Source: Umbribacter vaginalis (GTDB taxonomy: Bacteria; Actinomycetota; Coriobacteriia; Coriobacteriales; Eggerthellaceae). Taken from it: a stretch of 64,000 bases of DNA. The stretch covers positions 176,388 to 240,387 of the forward strand of contig KQ959705.1 of the NCBI GenBank assembly GCA_001552935.1, written 5' to 3'. Position 1 is the first letter of the stretch. Every line of letters starts with the position of its first letter. The notes below the pieces were generated by a model that worked only from the letters and a program-made list of their open reading frames with translations, searched no databases and was not told the origin of the DNA. Position numbers and translations under genes: made by a program. This document shows, in pieces, positions 26,889-36,609 of the stretch.

Positions 26889-28088
26889 ATGTCCTTACTG
26901 ACGCCATCGCACGATTTTGAACGCTCGGTTCTTGTGCCACGCATCGGACTTATCTTAGTAACGCTTGCGTTAAGCTTAATTGGTTTAGTGATGGTTTTTT
27001 CTGCATCAACAGTTTTAGCTATTCACGAACATACGAATCCTGCATCGTATATGCTTGATCAATGCAAATTTTGCTTGATCGGCGTGGTATGTGCAGTACT
27101 GATTGCAAAGTTCTTACCGTATCGTATTTTTGCAGGAAAAGGTTTGTATGTGCTGGTAGCAGGCGCATGCTTATCGCTTATTGCCGTATGTGTGTTCGGA
27201 CACCATGTTCTTGGCGCACAGCGCTGGCTGCGTTTAGGGCCGCTCAGTGTGCAACCGTCTGAATTTATCAAAATCATTTTGGTGCTTATGGCATGCAAAC
27301 TTGTGTGTGATGTGCGTGAAGGTCGCATTTCACAATCGAGTGGCTTTAAGCAGTTGCTCGCTTTAGTGGCAGCTCCCCTTATGGTGCTGCTTATTACGCA
27401 GTCTGACTTAGGAACGAGCATCATTATCTATGTGAGTATTTTGGTAGTGTTATGGCTTGGCGAACTCGATAAACGCTATTGGATTATTGTTATTGTTGCA
27501 TCGTGCGCTTTGCTGGTTATGGCAATTATTTTCTCGTCGTATCGCTCGTCACGCTTTTTGTTTCTTAATCCCTGGAACGATGGTGATAACGGTCGCGCAA
27601 AGGGCTATCAGCTGGTACATTCCTACTATGCGCTTGCGCAAGGCGGGATTGCGGGTGTAGGGCTTGGCAATTCGCGTGAAAAGTTCCTCTATTTGCCTGA
27701 ATCGGAAACCGACTTCGTGTTCTCTATTATTGGGGAAGAATTTGGGCTTATAGGGGCGTGTATTGTTATTGCTTTGTTTGTTTTGTTTTTTTACTGCGGT
27801 ATGCGTATTGCACAAGGAGCGCCCGATTTATTTGGTCGTTTATGCGCTGGTTCACTTGCGTTTATGGTTGCCTTTCAAGCATGTATCAATATTGGTTGTG
27901 CGATTGGTGTATTTCCTACAACAGGCAAACCGCTGCCGTTTATTTCCTCAGGTGGATCGTCGCTTGTGAGCACATTTATTATTGTAGGAATTTTACTGAG
28001 CATCTCTAAAGCCTCAGGCGAAGGGCGTTTTGCCGAGCGCCGTGGCGAGTTTATGTACGTGCAATCGAACCGCACGCAAAGGAGATAA
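26889..28088 (+). CDS. ftsW: Septal peptidoglycan glycosyltransferase FtsW
   Basis: A 399-residue SEDS-family polymerase with about ten transmembrane helices; it polymerises lipid II at the septum together with FtsI. Start ATG 26889 is two bases after the murD stop; a longer frame from 26796 would overlap murD with unrelated sequence. Family motifs: LGAQRWLRLGPLSVQPSEFIKI, GYQLVHSYYALAQGGIAGVGLG, YLPESETDFVFSIIGEEFGL and LPFISSGGSSLVS. Ribosome-binding site is weak, which suggests translational coupling to murD. Confidence 0.96.
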   Translation: MSLLTPSHDFERSVLVPRIGLILVTLALSLIGLVMVFSASTVLAIHEHTNPASYMLDQCKFCLIGVVCAVLIAKFLPYRIFAGKGLYVLVAGACLSLIAVCVFGHHVLGAQRWLRLGPLSVQPSEFIKIILVLMACKLVCDVREGRISQSSGFKQLLALVAAPLMVLLITQSDLGTSIIIYVSILVVLWLGELDKRYWIIVIVASCALLVMAIIFSSYRSSRFLFLNPWNDGDNGRAKGYQLVHSYYALAQGGIAGVGLGNSREKFLYLPESETDFVFSIIGEEFGLIGACIVIALFVLFFYCGMRIAQGAPDLFGRLCAGSLAFMVAFQACINIGCAIGVFPTTGKPLPFISSGGSSLVSTFIIVGILLSISKASGEGRFAERRGEFMYVQSNRTQRR

Positions 28089-28089
28089 T

Positions 28090-29184
28090 ATGAAGCGTAT
28101 TGTGTTGTCGGGTGGAGGAACAGCAGGGCATATCAACCCTGCTCTTGCGCTAGCCGACGAGCTTAAACTGCACGATTATCAGGTGCTATTCGCAGGAACG
28201 TTTCAAGGTATTGAAGCTCAATTGGTTCCGCGAGAAAATATTGCGTATCAACCGTTTCATGTGCGCGGCTTTAATCGCAAACACCCTTTATCGCTGGTAG
28301 GTGCGCTGTATTATGCAGCAAAGGCGCGTAGAAAAGCTGTGTCATGGCTTAAAGCAATAAAACCTGAAGCAGTTGTGTGTTTTGGTGGCTATGTTAGTTT
28401 GCCAGTTGGCATGGCAGCTCATGCCTTGCATATTCCTTTGTTTGTTCATGAACAGAATTCTGTTATGGGATTAACGAATGCACATTTGTCAAAATACGCA
28501 CGTAAAGTATTTCTTACGTATCAGGAAGCGGCATCGCGTATTCCTGAAAAAACACCGTATGACGTGATAGGAAACCCCGTGCGTCGCAGTGTATGCGAAG
28601 CAACGCGCAAGCAAGGTAGACAGTTTCTTGGTATTGATGAAGATGCGTTTGTCTTGCTTGTAACAGGTGGCTCGCTGGGAGCAGAGCATATAAACGAAGC
28701 TTTATGCGCGTGCAAAGAGAAGCTTCTTGCGCTTCCTAAGCTTCATGTTGTGCATATTACTGGTAAAAAAACATACGAAAAAACGTGCGCGCAGCTTGCC
28801 TTAACACCTTTAGAGAAACAGCGTTGGCATGTGTTTGATTATCAATATGAAATGGGGAAGTGTTTAGCAGCAGCCGATGCGATTGTATCGCGTGCGGGCG
28901 CTACGTCGCTTGCTGAAATTGCAGCACGTGGGCTTCCTGCGCTTTTAGTGCCATATCCGTTTGCAACAGCGAACCATCAGGAACATAACGCACGTGCTGC
29001 CTGTGACGCAGGGTGTGCTCTTGTCTGTTTAGACGATAAACTTGAAACGGATGAATTTTCTACAAACGTGCTAAAATTGTGCTCCGATAAACGCGTATGG
29101 AGTGCTATGAAGGCAGCGTGTGAAAAACGTGCTGCGACTCACGCGCGTGAAGCGCTGTATTCAGCTATCGTAGAAAGTTTGTAG
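28090..29184 (+). CDS. murG: UDP-GlcNAc:lipid I N-acetylglucosaminyltransferase MurG
   Basis: A 364-residue peripheral membrane GT-B enzyme that converts lipid I to lipid II. Start ATG 28090 follows AAAGGAGATA. Motifs include LSGGGTAGHINPALALADEL (lipid-binding glycine loop), GGYVSLPVGMAA, HEQNSVMGL, TGGSLGAEHINEA and the UDP-GlcNAc-binding VSRAGATSLAEIAARGLPALLVPYP. Length is normal. Followed by a 107-nt gap with two small hairpins before murC. Confidence 0.97.
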   Translation: MKRIVLSGGGTAGHINPALALADELKLHDYQVLFAGTFQGIEAQLVPRENIAYQPFHVRGFNRKHPLSLVGALYYAAKARRKAVSWLKAIKPEAVVCFGGYVSLPVGMAAHALHIPLFVHEQNSVMGLTNAHLSKYARKVFLTYQEAASRIPEKTPYDVIGNPVRRSVCEATRKQGRQFLGIDEDAFVLLVTGGSLGAEHINEALCACKEKLLALPKLHVVHITGKKTYEKTCAQLALTPLEKQRWHVFDYQYEMGKCLAAADAIVSRAGATSLAEIAARGLPALLVPYPFATANHQEHNARAACDAGCALVCLDDKLETDEFSTNVLKLCSDKRVWSAMKAACEKRAATHAREALYSAIVESL

Positions 29185-29291
29185 CACACATATCAGCAAC
29201 ACAAACGTGCATGGTGTTGCACAAACAGCACCGGTGAATTGGTGCACGTCAAAGCGTTGCAGATAGCATATATCAGTAAAGAAGGGTACGT

Positions 29292-30824
29292 ATGAACAAC
29301 CAAGCAATTACATCGGCATATTTCATTGGTGTTGGCGGCGTTGGTATGAGTGGTATTGCGCTGGTGGCACACAAGCAAGGTTTGCGTGTTTCAGGTTCTG
29401 ATATTCGCGAAAGTCGCTATACGAAAGAATTGCAAGATGAAGGCATTGAAGTGCATATTGGTCACGATGCGCATAATATCCCCGATGGCGACCGTACACC
29501 CGATGTTGTTGTTACCAGTACGGCTGTTTTGGACAATAATCCTGAGCTGTGCGCTGCCAAACAGCGTGGCATTACGTTGTGGCATCGCGCACAAATGCTT
29601 GCCTATGTAGGGCGTGGTCTTCAAACGCTTGCTGTTGCAGGCACGCACGGCAAAACGACCACCTCTTCAATGGTGGCAACAGCGCTCGACGAGATGGGTT
29701 TTGACCCCAGTTTTCTTATTGGAGGAATGGTGCGCGCATACCACTCAAATGCGCATTACGGAACTGGCAAGTTTTATGTTGTTGAAGCTGATGAAAGCGA
29801 TAAATCGTTTACGTATTTAAGTCCCCATGGCGTTATTATTACTAACGTTGAAGCCGATCATCTTGATCATTATCGCGATTTAAACGAAATTCGAGAAAAA
29901 TTTATTGCATTTATGGGATCAGTGCCTGAGCAAGACGGTTCGTTAGTAGTTTGGGGCGATGATAATTCGCTGCTTGAATTAGCTCAACGCACAAACCGCG
30001 CGTATGTTACCTACGGTGAAGCGCCATCGTGTAATTTTCAACTTACTTCCTTTCACCAAGAGGGCATCCGTTCACATTTTACTTTTAAAACACCTGATGG
30101 AAAGCAAATTGAGGGAACACTGCCTCAAACACCAGGAAAGCATAATGCACTCAATGCGCTGAGTGTTATCGCATTATTGAGTTGTTATGGTATCGATCCC
30201 GCAAAAACTGCAGCGGTACTTGCAAACTTCAAAGGTGTACGCAGGCGTTTTGATGTAACAGGTATCGCTTGTGACGTAACGGTTATTGATGATTATGCTC
30301 ATCATCCTAGTGAAATTGCGGCTACGATACAAGCAGCGTCACTGCTTAACTACAAGCACATTCATGTTATTTTTCAACCACATCGTTATTCGCGTTTCGG
30401 ACTGTTTGCACACGTGCTGCACGATTCGTTTGCGCATGCATTCGATAAAGCAACAAGCGTTACGTTTATGGATGTTTATTCTGCAGGCGAAAGTCCTATT
30501 GCGGGCATTACGGGTAAGTCGTTTATGAACGTTGTAGCGTCAAATGAGAACCATCCACAGCTTTATTATGTAGCGCACAGGAACGATCTTATTGCGTCAG
30601 TGCTTCAGCATGTTGAAGCAGGAGATTTGCTGATTACGATGGGCGCTGGTGATGTGAGCGCGCTTGGTCCGTTGATTGTAGAAGAACTACAACAGCGTAG
30701 CGGCACGTCAGATACGTCGGACGTTTCCGCCGCTTCACGTACGTTAAACACTTCTCAAACGCCTAGCACGTCTAACATACCTAACATGGCAAAGGCGTCA
30801 AATCCATCGAGTACGTCTGCTTAG
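29292..30824 (+). CDS. murC: UDP-MurNAc:L-alanine ligase MurC
   Basis: Adds the first stem residue, L-Ala, to UDP-MurNAc. The Rossmann start is FIGVGGVGMSGIALVAH; the P-loop is VAGTHGKTTTSSM; EADESDKSF and DDYAHHPSEIAATI are also conserved. The 510-residue length reflects a normal enzyme of about 465 plus a Ser/Thr/Asn-rich, probably disordered C-terminal tail of about 45 residues (SGTSDTSDVSAAS onward). Ribosome-binding site AAAGAAGGG. ftsQ follows in the standard order. Confidence 0.96.
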   Translation: MNNQAITSAYFIGVGGVGMSGIALVAHKQGLRVSGSDIRESRYTKELQDEGIEVHIGHDAHNIPDGDRTPDVVVTSTAVLDNNPELCAAKQRGITLWHRAQMLAYVGRGLQTLAVAGTHGKTTTSSMVATALDEMGFDPSFLIGGMVRAYHSNAHYGTGKFYVVEADESDKSFTYLSPHGVIITNVEADHLDHYRDLNEIREKFIAFMGSVPEQDGSLVVWGDDNSLLELAQRTNRAYVTYGEAPSCNFQLTSFHQEGIRSHFTFKTPDGKQIEGTLPQTPGKHNALNALSVIALLSCYGIDPAKTAAVLANFKGVRRRFDVTGIACDVTVIDDYAHHPSEIAATIQAASLLNYKHIHVIFQPHRYSRFGLFAHVLHDSFAHAFDKATSVTFMDVYSAGESPIAGITGKSFMNVVASNENHPQLYYVAHRNDLIASVLQHVEAGDLLITMGAGDVSALGPLIVEELQQRSGTSDTSDVSAASRTLNTSQTPSTSNIPNMAKASNPSSTSA

Positions 30825-30832
30825 GTTGTTCT

Positions 30833-31825
30833 ATGGCTTTGTTTTCACGACATAGGAAGAATGTGCACAACGAGCCTTCTGGTAGTAAGAAACAGATGCA
30901 AAGCGCACCGGCGAGTAACGCTACAAGCAGGAGGAGTGCTGCGCGCACCTCTACCATACATGCATCGTCATCCGACAGACATGCACATGTTGTGTCAATG
31001 CGCGTCAAAGACATCGATAAACATGAACGACGCACTCATACGTTACGTACAACGCATAAAATACTTCCTTTTGTTATTGCTGGTGTTGTGGTAGCAGCAC
31101 TTCTTGCGTGCACGTATGCAGTATTGCGTAATTCAGATGTGTTTTCGATACAAGAAGTGCACGTTGAAGGCGTGAATCACTTAACATCATCTGACATGGC
31201 AGCGCTTATGCGCGTTAACGCTCACGACAACCTGCTAACCGTTGATACGCATGGCATAACTCAGCGCCTTGAGCGCAACTCGTGGATCGAACGTGCGCAG
31301 GTAAGTTGTATTTTTCCGCATACATTGCGCGTGAGTGTGAAAGAACGCAGTATGGCAGCGGTGGTTGAGCTGGTAAGTGCAAGTGGACAAACTAAAAAGT
31401 TATGGGCTATTGCGCGCGATAAAACATGGTTAATGCCGCTTCCACAAGCAACAAGCGATGCAGGTAAGCGAACGAACCCTCAGGTATTTGTTGACGCTTC
31501 TACAGCATTGAGAATTACCCATGTCGCGCTTGGTGTGCAGGGTGAAATTGGTAAAAAATGCAGCGATGCAAGTATCGTAAATGCTCTTGATATTGCTTCA
31601 TCACTTACTACCGATCTTGCGCAACGTATCGTGGAAGTACGCGCTTGTACTAATGATGAAACGTCTCTTGTGCTTGACAATGGTGTTGAAGTTGCCTTTG
31701 GTCAGGCAACGCACATGCGCGATAAAGAGCGCGTTGTTCTTGAGGTACTTGCGCAATATGAAGGGAAAGTTTCTTATATCAACGTGCGCAATCCGTCAAC
31801 TCCTACGTGGCGTGCTATTCAGTAG
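30833..31825 (+). CDS. ftsQ: Cell-division protein FtsQ/DivIB
   Basis: A 330-residue bitopic divisome protein. Residues 1-75 are a basic cytoplasmic tail with many Ser/Arg; a transmembrane helix lies near 80-102 (ILPFVIAGVVVAALLACTYAV). The POTRA domain begins VFSIQEVHVEGVNHLTSSDMAALM and includes VDTHGITQRLERNSWIERAQVSCIFPHTLRVSVKER, a recognisable FtsQ signature. The C-terminal beta domain follows. It connects FtsL/DivIC to the septal synthases. It starts 8 bases after murC. Confidence 0.93.
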   Translation: MALFSRHRKNVHNEPSGSKKQMQSAPASNATSRRSAARTSTIHASSSDRHAHVVSMRVKDIDKHERRTHTLRTTHKILPFVIAGVVVAALLACTYAVLRNSDVFSIQEVHVEGVNHLTSSDMAALMRVNAHDNLLTVDTHGITQRLERNSWIERAQVSCIFPHTLRVSVKERSMAAVVELVSASGQTKKLWAIARDKTWLMPLPQATSDAGKRTNPQVFVDASTALRITHVALGVQGEIGKKCSDASIVNALDIASSLTTDLAQRIVEVRACTNDETSLVLDNGVEVAFGQATHMRDKERVVLEVLAQYEGKVSYINVRNPSTPTWRAIQ

Positions 31826-31923
31826 GTGCACATTGCTTGCAATTGCAGCAACGTGGCAAAACGCGCAATTTGTGCAGCGATTCATGCAACGTACATGTTA
31901 TATAAGTAATCTATCTGCTTATA

Positions 31924-31951
31924 TTGCATTTATAGCGCGAACGTGTAAAAA
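31924..31951 (+). promoter_or_regulatory. Possible ftsZ promoter in the ftsQ-ftsZ gap
   Basis: The 210-nt ftsQ-ftsZ gap is AT-rich. TTGCAT (31924-31929) with TAAAAA 16 nt later is the best pair; TATAGT at 31978-31983 lacks a -35. Dedicated ftsZ promoters here are usual in other bacteria. Confidence 0.35.
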
Positions 31952-32035
31952 TAAAGAGGATGTGCGAATTCTTTATGTATAGTATTTGAATCGCAACGTA
32001 AAGAAAGCTTATGTAATAAAGATGTGGAGGCCATA

Positions 32036-33169
32036 ATGGCTAAAAAGCCTAGCTCTGAACATCTGGCAGTCATCAAAGTCGTTGGCGTCGGCGGTGGTGG
32101 CACAAATGCGGTTAATCGCATGGTTGAAGCCGGTGTGCGTGGTGTGGAATTTATCGCCGTAAATACCGATCATCAGGCACTATTATTGTCTGATGCGGAT
32201 CGTACTATCCATATTGGAGAAGATTTAACGCGCGGTTTAGGTGCCGGCGCAAACCCAGAAGTAGGAGCTCAGTCGGCAGAAGAAAGCCGCGATGCAATTC
32301 GTGAAGCTCTTGGCGAAGCCGATATGGTATTTGTTACGGCAGGGGAAGGTGGTGGAACAGGTACTGGTGCTGCTCCTGTTGTAGCAGAGATTGCTCGTGA
32401 AGAAATTGGAGCATTGACCGTTGGTATTGTTACAAAGCCATTTTCCTTTGAAGGCCGCACCCGTCGTAATCAGGCAGAACAAGGTGTCGACTTGCTTTCG
32501 CAAAAAGTTGATACGCTCATTGTTATTCCAAACGACCGCTTGCTTGAAGTAGTCGACAAAAAAACAAGCATGCTTGATGCGTTCCGTATCGCTGATGATA
32601 CGCTGCGTCAAGGCATTCAAGGCGTTACCGATCTTATTACTATTCCTGGTCTTATCAATCTTGACTTTGCAGACATTCGCACCGTCATGAAAGATGCAGG
32701 TACTGCAATGATGGGAATCGGTATTGCTGAAGGCGAAAATCGCGCTCTTGAAGCAGCTGAGCAAGCAACAAATTCTAACTTGCTTGAAACATCTATTGCA
32801 GGCGCATCGCGCGTATTGTTCTCGATTGCAGGTGGCCCCGATTTAACGTTATCAGAAGTTGATGCTGCAGCCCGCACGGTTGAAGCATGCGCAGATGAGA
32901 ACGCGAATATTATTTACGGACAAATTGTTGACGAAGCTATGGGCGACAAAGTGCGTATTACGGTTATTGCAACAGGATTTAAGACAACACCTGATGCTTC
33001 TGATAGGGGATATAGCCGCAAAGACTTGTTTGCCTCTACCGATAGTGCCGTGTCGCGCAGTGCAGCGTTTACGCCTGCTTCAGCGAAAATGTCAAGTGCA
33101 CCATCATCAAGCGCATCACGCTTGTCAGATGACGACTACATTCCTGATTTCTTAAAACGTCAACGTTAG
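32036..33169 (+). CDS. ftsZ: Cell-division GTPase FtsZ
   Basis: A 377-residue tubulin homologue that forms the Z-ring. Start ATG 32036 follows TGGAGGCC; a GTG four codons upstream overlaps the site. The tubulin signature [13 protein letters not shown]-terminal [17 protein letters not shown] and T7-loop [20 protein letters not shown] are intact. A Ser/Ala-rich linker of about 45 residues ends in the conserved C-terminal peptide [12 protein letters not shown], which binds SepF. ftsA is absent, so SepF (next but two) is the likely membrane anchor. Confidence 0.98.
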   Translation: MAKKPSSEHLAVIKVVGVGGGGTNAVNRMVEAGVRGVEFIAVNTDHQALLLSDADRTIHIGEDLTRGLGAGANPEVGAQSAEESRDAIREALGEADMVFVTAGEGGGTGTGAAPVVAEIAREEIGALTVGIVTKPFSFEGRTRRNQAEQGVDLLSQKVDTLIVIPNDRLLEVVDKKTSMLDAFRIADDTLRQGIQGVTDLITIPGLINLDFADIRTVMKDAGTAMMGIGIAEGENRALEAAEQATNSNLLETSIAGASRVLFSIAGGPDLTLSEVDAAARTVEACADENANIIYGQIVDEAMGDKVRITVIATGFKTTPDASDRGYSRKDLFASTDSAVSRSAAFTPASAKMSSAPSSSASRLSDDDYIPDFLKRQR

Positions 33170-33179
33170 AGAGATTTTC

Positions 33180-34448
33180 TTGGACGACTATCACACGAAA
33201 TGTGAATTACCATTGCCTGTGCTCGATGTGGCCTATAGTGGGTCGCATCGAGTTCGTATTTTAACTGATGAGCATCTGTACGCTGCATTAGGGTTGCGTA
33301 TTGCGTTTACATCGCGCGAAGGCGGCGTTAGCAAAGGTGCATTTGCATCGCTTAATTTGGCTTCTCATGTCAACGATAATGCACGTGACGTGCAAGAAAA
33401 TCGCCGCCGTATAGCGCACGTGATGGGATGCACGCCAGAACACGTATGTGTTCCCAATCAAATTCATTCAACGCGCATTATGTGTGTAAGCTCTCGTAGT
33501 ATCGATGATTTCGCGCGTTTAAGCGCCAATCTTGAACAAAGTTCAGCTTTTGCACAGCAATCCGCTCTTAAAAATAGTCCTGCTTATAAAACGAGCGCTC
33601 TTTGCACAACTACTGTTGATTGTGAAAAACAGATATACTCCCATGGCGAGCAATCCCTTTTCGATTTATTGTTATTCCAGCTGATGGATAAAGCATTTCG
33701 CTCTATTTTCTTACACAATACGCATATACAAGATCACTTTGATCGGTCGTTTTTATCAAGCGATATTACACAAGCTTTTGATGTTATAACACCTGTCAAG
33801 CAGGCACAATCAATGGCATCCAATGGCTTTGATGCGATAGTAGTCGATCGCGCAGATACGTGCCCTTTGCTGTGTTTTGCCGATTGCTTACCGGTAATTA
33901 TTGTTTCGCCAACAGGTCGTTTTGCAGTTGTACATGCAGGATGGCGCGGCGCTTATGGTCAAATTGCTTCGCGCGCGGCATGTGCGCTTGCGTGTCTTGA
34001 TGCGCTTGAATGTATAGAGCGTGATACACAGAAGCACGGCTCATGCACTTGCGAAACCTTAGGAGCCACATATCTCAATACCTTGTTTGATACAAGGGCA
34101 TATGTGCAGATCATGAAGGGCTTTTTGGCTTCATACAATATCTATATAGGGCCTCATATTTCACAAGAAGCTTTTGAAGTAGGCGATGATGTTTCTTCGC
34201 ATTTTGTAGCAAAATTTGGCGCTCACTGTTCTAACGTTGCCAATCACGTGTCACTTGCACGTGTTGTCGAAGATGATGTATGCGGCGTCGGGTGTTGTGC
34301 GCAGCGTATAGCCAATGCGCATCAATGCACTTTTATGCACCCCGATTTGTATTTTTCGTATCGCCATGCGCATGGAGTGTGCGGTCGCATTGGCGCACTT
34401 GCGTATCAAACGCATGCGAGCCGCAATAGTAATGTAAAAGAATGCTGA
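33180..34448 (+). CDS. pgeF: PgeF/YfiH-type polyphenol-oxidase-fold protein with insertion
   Basis: A member of the DUF152/laccase-fold family downstream of ftsZ. Members act as purine nucleoside phosphorylases or remove mis-incorporated residues from peptidoglycan precursors. Zinc-site motifs are visible: FADCLPVII (Cys), VVHAGWRGAYG (His) and YIGPHISQEAFEV. At 422 residues it is about 160 longer than usual; most of the excess lies at about 105-210, between QIHSTRIM and NGFDAIVVDRADTCPLL, plus a Cys-containing loop (KHGSCTCET). The start is TTG 33180, ten bases after ftsZ, with a weak site. Confidence 0.85.
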   Translation: MDDYHTKCELPLPVLDVAYSGSHRVRILTDEHLYAALGLRIAFTSREGGVSKGAFASLNLASHVNDNARDVQENRRRIAHVMGCTPEHVCVPNQIHSTRIMCVSSRSIDDFARLSANLEQSSAFAQQSALKNSPAYKTSALCTTTVDCEKQIYSHGEQSLFDLLLFQLMDKAFRSIFLHNTHIQDHFDRSFLSSDITQAFDVITPVKQAQSMASNGFDAIVVDRADTCPLLCFADCLPVIIVSPTGRFAVVHAGWRGAYGQIASRAACALACLDALECIERDTQKHGSCTCETLGATYLNTLFDTRAYVQIMKGFLASYNIYIGPHISQEAFEVGDDVSSHFVAKFGAHCSNVANHVSLARVVEDDVCGVGCCAQRIANAHQCTFMHPDLYFSYRHAHGVCGRIGALAYQTHASRNSNVKEC

Positions 34449-34499
34449 TATGTGTTATGGCAGGTGGGTGTATGCTGCGTTGTGCTTGGTGTATACGAT

Positions 34500-34527
34500 G
34501 AACGTTTCACGTAGTTTGAAAGCGTTC
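34500..34527 (+). other. Hairpin before yggS
   Basis: GAACG-TTTCA and TGAAA-g-CGTTC pair with a one-base bulge around a short loop, 30 nt before yggS. No U run follows; the role is unclear. Confidence 0.3.
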
Positions 34528-34557
34528 ATAATAAAGTAAAGATGATAGAAAAGGTGA

Positions 34558-35262
34558 ATGTACGTGGATGCTGGCAGTTCCTATTTGAAACTTATCAAGG
34601 AAGTTGAAGCAAGTTGCAAAGAAGCAAATCGAGCGTTCGACTCGGTGTGCGTATGTGCGGTGTCAAAAACGGTTGGTATCGACAAAGTGTTGGAAGCGTA
34701 TCGTGCCGGTGCGCTCGTCTTTGGGGAAAATCGCCCTGATGCTTTGATGGAAAAGCACGATCAGCTTCCGCAAGCTACATGGCATTTCATTGGCAATATC
34801 CAGTCGCGTCGCATTGAGGACATCGTGGGACGCGCCACGCTTATCCATTCAGTGTGCGCGATGCGCCACGTTGAAAAAATTGACGAATGTGCTGCTGCGC
34901 TCAACATTGCGCAAAAGGTGCTTGTTGAAGTAAACGTGTCAGGAGAAGAAACAAAAAGCGGTATTAGCCCTCGTGAGGTACTTGATTTTCTTCATGAAGC
35001 GCATGCGTTTTCCCACGTGCAGATATGCGGTTTCATGACGATGGCACCCCAAGGCGACCCAGCGTATGCGCGTGAAGTATTCGAGCAACTTGCCTATCTG
35101 AAAGAGTTTGCGTGTTCGCATGCTGATGAATCGGTTGCTAAACGCATTACTGAACTGTCGATGGGTATGAGCGAAGATTGGCATGAAGCATTGCGCGCTG
35201 GTGCAACGATTATTCGTGTTGGCCGTGCGATCTTTTCTGAAGAGTTTTCTACAAATAACTAA
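34558..35262 (+). CDS. yggS: PLP homeostasis protein, YggS/PROSC family
   Basis: A 234-residue alanine-racemase-fold protein that binds pyridoxal phosphate and buffers its level. The PLP lysine is in CAVSKTVGIDKV. FGENRPDALMEKHDQLP, WHFIGNIQSRRI, GFMTMAP and LSMGMSEDWHEALRAGATIIRVGRAIF are all family motifs. AGGTGA directly abuts ATG 34558, so GTG 34564 is a possible alternative start. The position between pgeF and sepF is the standard actinobacterial and Gram-positive arrangement. Confidence 0.92.
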   Translation: MYVDAGSSYLKLIKEVEASCKEANRAFDSVCVCAVSKTVGIDKVLEAYRAGALVFGENRPDALMEKHDQLPQATWHFIGNIQSRRIEDIVGRATLIHSVCAMRHVEKIDECAAALNIAQKVLVEVNVSGEETKSGISPREVLDFLHEAHAFSHVQICGFMTMAPQGDPAYAREVFEQLAYLKEFACSHADESVAKRITELSMGMSEDWHEALRAGATIIRVGRAIFSEEFSTNN

Positions 35263-35328
35263 ACTTTTCTTTCATAATGGTATATTCTTATAAGCTCTGA
35301 TGAGTGAAGCACTATTCGATAGGGGGTC

Positions 35329-36600
35329 ATGGTGGCACGTTTTTCTTCTGAAGGTGCAGAAAACCTAATCGGCTCGCTGAAAGGGCGTTTGGATATCCTG
35401 AAATCGCGTTTTGATCAAGGTCGCAAGCCAGCACCTGCCCCACGCAGCGCCCGTTCGCGTTCGCGTTTTCTTGGTCTTGATGCTGCGCAGGATACTCACA
35501 CATCTCAAGCATTATCAGCCGATTTTGATGATGAGTATGCGTGTGATGAAAGCACTGCGCGTGAATTTGCTGAATATGGTCCTAGCTATAATGAAGAATC
35601 ATTACCTGCAAGTGATGTATATGGTGCCAGTGCCGAGTGCGCACCGCTTGTTTCGCAATCTGACATTCGTGCCCGCAAGCAACAAAACACTGAGCCGTCT
35701 TTTAATTCCGCTACAGGTCGCATGTTGATTGACCAGCTTACACCTGCATATGAATCGCCGCGTGAAAAAGCAGCACGCATGGCACAAGGACGCGAGCAGT
35801 CGCGCAGCGTTGCGTTTTCGGAACAGCTTACACCACGTGGTCGCATGAGTGTTCCGCACGTGAATAACCCTCAACGTGCAGCATACGATTCAGTTGCTTC
35901 GCGTAAGCCCAACGAAGAACAGTATTCCGATTATGCGCTGCAAAACGAACAAGCAAGCGCACAGAGCAATGCAAGTACGGGGAGTGGTAGTAGCAGTGTT
36001 GCAGGTGCTCAAGGCAATACCGTGCGTACGGATGCTGCTGCAAGCGAGCGTGCACATGCACGTGAACAGCGTGCAAGTGGTTTGCACAGCTTATTTGCGC
36101 AGGGGAGCGCTCAGGCAATTCATACATCCGTAAAAAAATCGCCGGATGCACCATCAGCTTCTTCACAGGCAGCACGCACGCATACGCCTGCTCAGCAATT
36201 ATCTACCGCATCAGGATCATCGTTTGCGCCGTCTTACAATCATGCTGCGAACAGTACTCATATGAACAGTGCTCAATCATCAAGCACTCATACACCATTG
36301 AACGCTTCAGCTTTTAAAGCGAGTAGTGCAACACGTAGCATTTGCATGTTAACAGCGCATAATTATAACGATGCTGAGCATATCGTTGACGCGCTCAAAC
36401 GTGGGGATATAACGGTTCTTGCGCTTAATCTGGTAAGCGATGCTCTCTCAAAACGCATTCTCGATTTTTGTTTTGGTGTATGCGCTGTTCTTGGTGGTCA
36501 TGTTGATCTTATTAAGCCGGGTGTTTATCTGTTCTATACCGGATCAGCACTGTCTCAAAGTGAATTTAGTGCGCTGCGCGAGCGCGGCGTTTTAATGTAA
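35329..36600 (+). CDS. sepF: SepF with very long disordered middle region
   Basis: Membrane anchor and assembly factor of the Z-ring where FtsA is lacking. The N-terminus is an amphipathic stretch as in other SepF. The SepF fold occupies about 336-423 (RSICMLTAHNYNDAEHIVDALKRGDITVLALNL...GGHVDLIKPGVYLFY). Between them lie about 275 residues rich in Ser, Ala, Gln and Asn with no predicted structure. SepF is usually 130-220 residues, so 423 is exceptional. GTG 35332 is an alternative start because AGGGGG is close to ATG 35329. Confidence 0.9.
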   Translation: MVARFSSEGAENLIGSLKGRLDILKSRFDQGRKPAPAPRSARSRSRFLGLDAAQDTHTSQALSADFDDEYACDESTAREFAEYGPSYNEESLPASDVYGASAECAPLVSQSDIRARKQQNTEPSFNSATGRMLIDQLTPAYESPREKAARMAQGREQSRSVAFSEQLTPRGRMSVPHVNNPQRAAYDSVASRKPNEEQYSDYALQNEQASAQSNASTGSGSSSVAGAQGNTVRTDAAASERAHAREQRASGLHSLFAQGSAQAIHTSVKKSPDAPSASSQAARTHTPAQQLSTASGSSFAPSYNHAANSTHMNSAQSSSTHTPLNASAFKASSATRSICMLTAHNYNDAEHIVDALKRGDITVLALNLVSDALSKRILDFCFGVCAVLGGHVDLIKPGVYLFYTGSALSQSEFSALRERGVLM

Positions 36601-36609
36601 TGGAGTTTT

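Noticed and set aside
35828-36175. Reverse-strand open frames across the sepF linker
   Set aside because: They result from the low-complexity coding sequence of sepF and are rich in Cys, His and Leu with no start signals.
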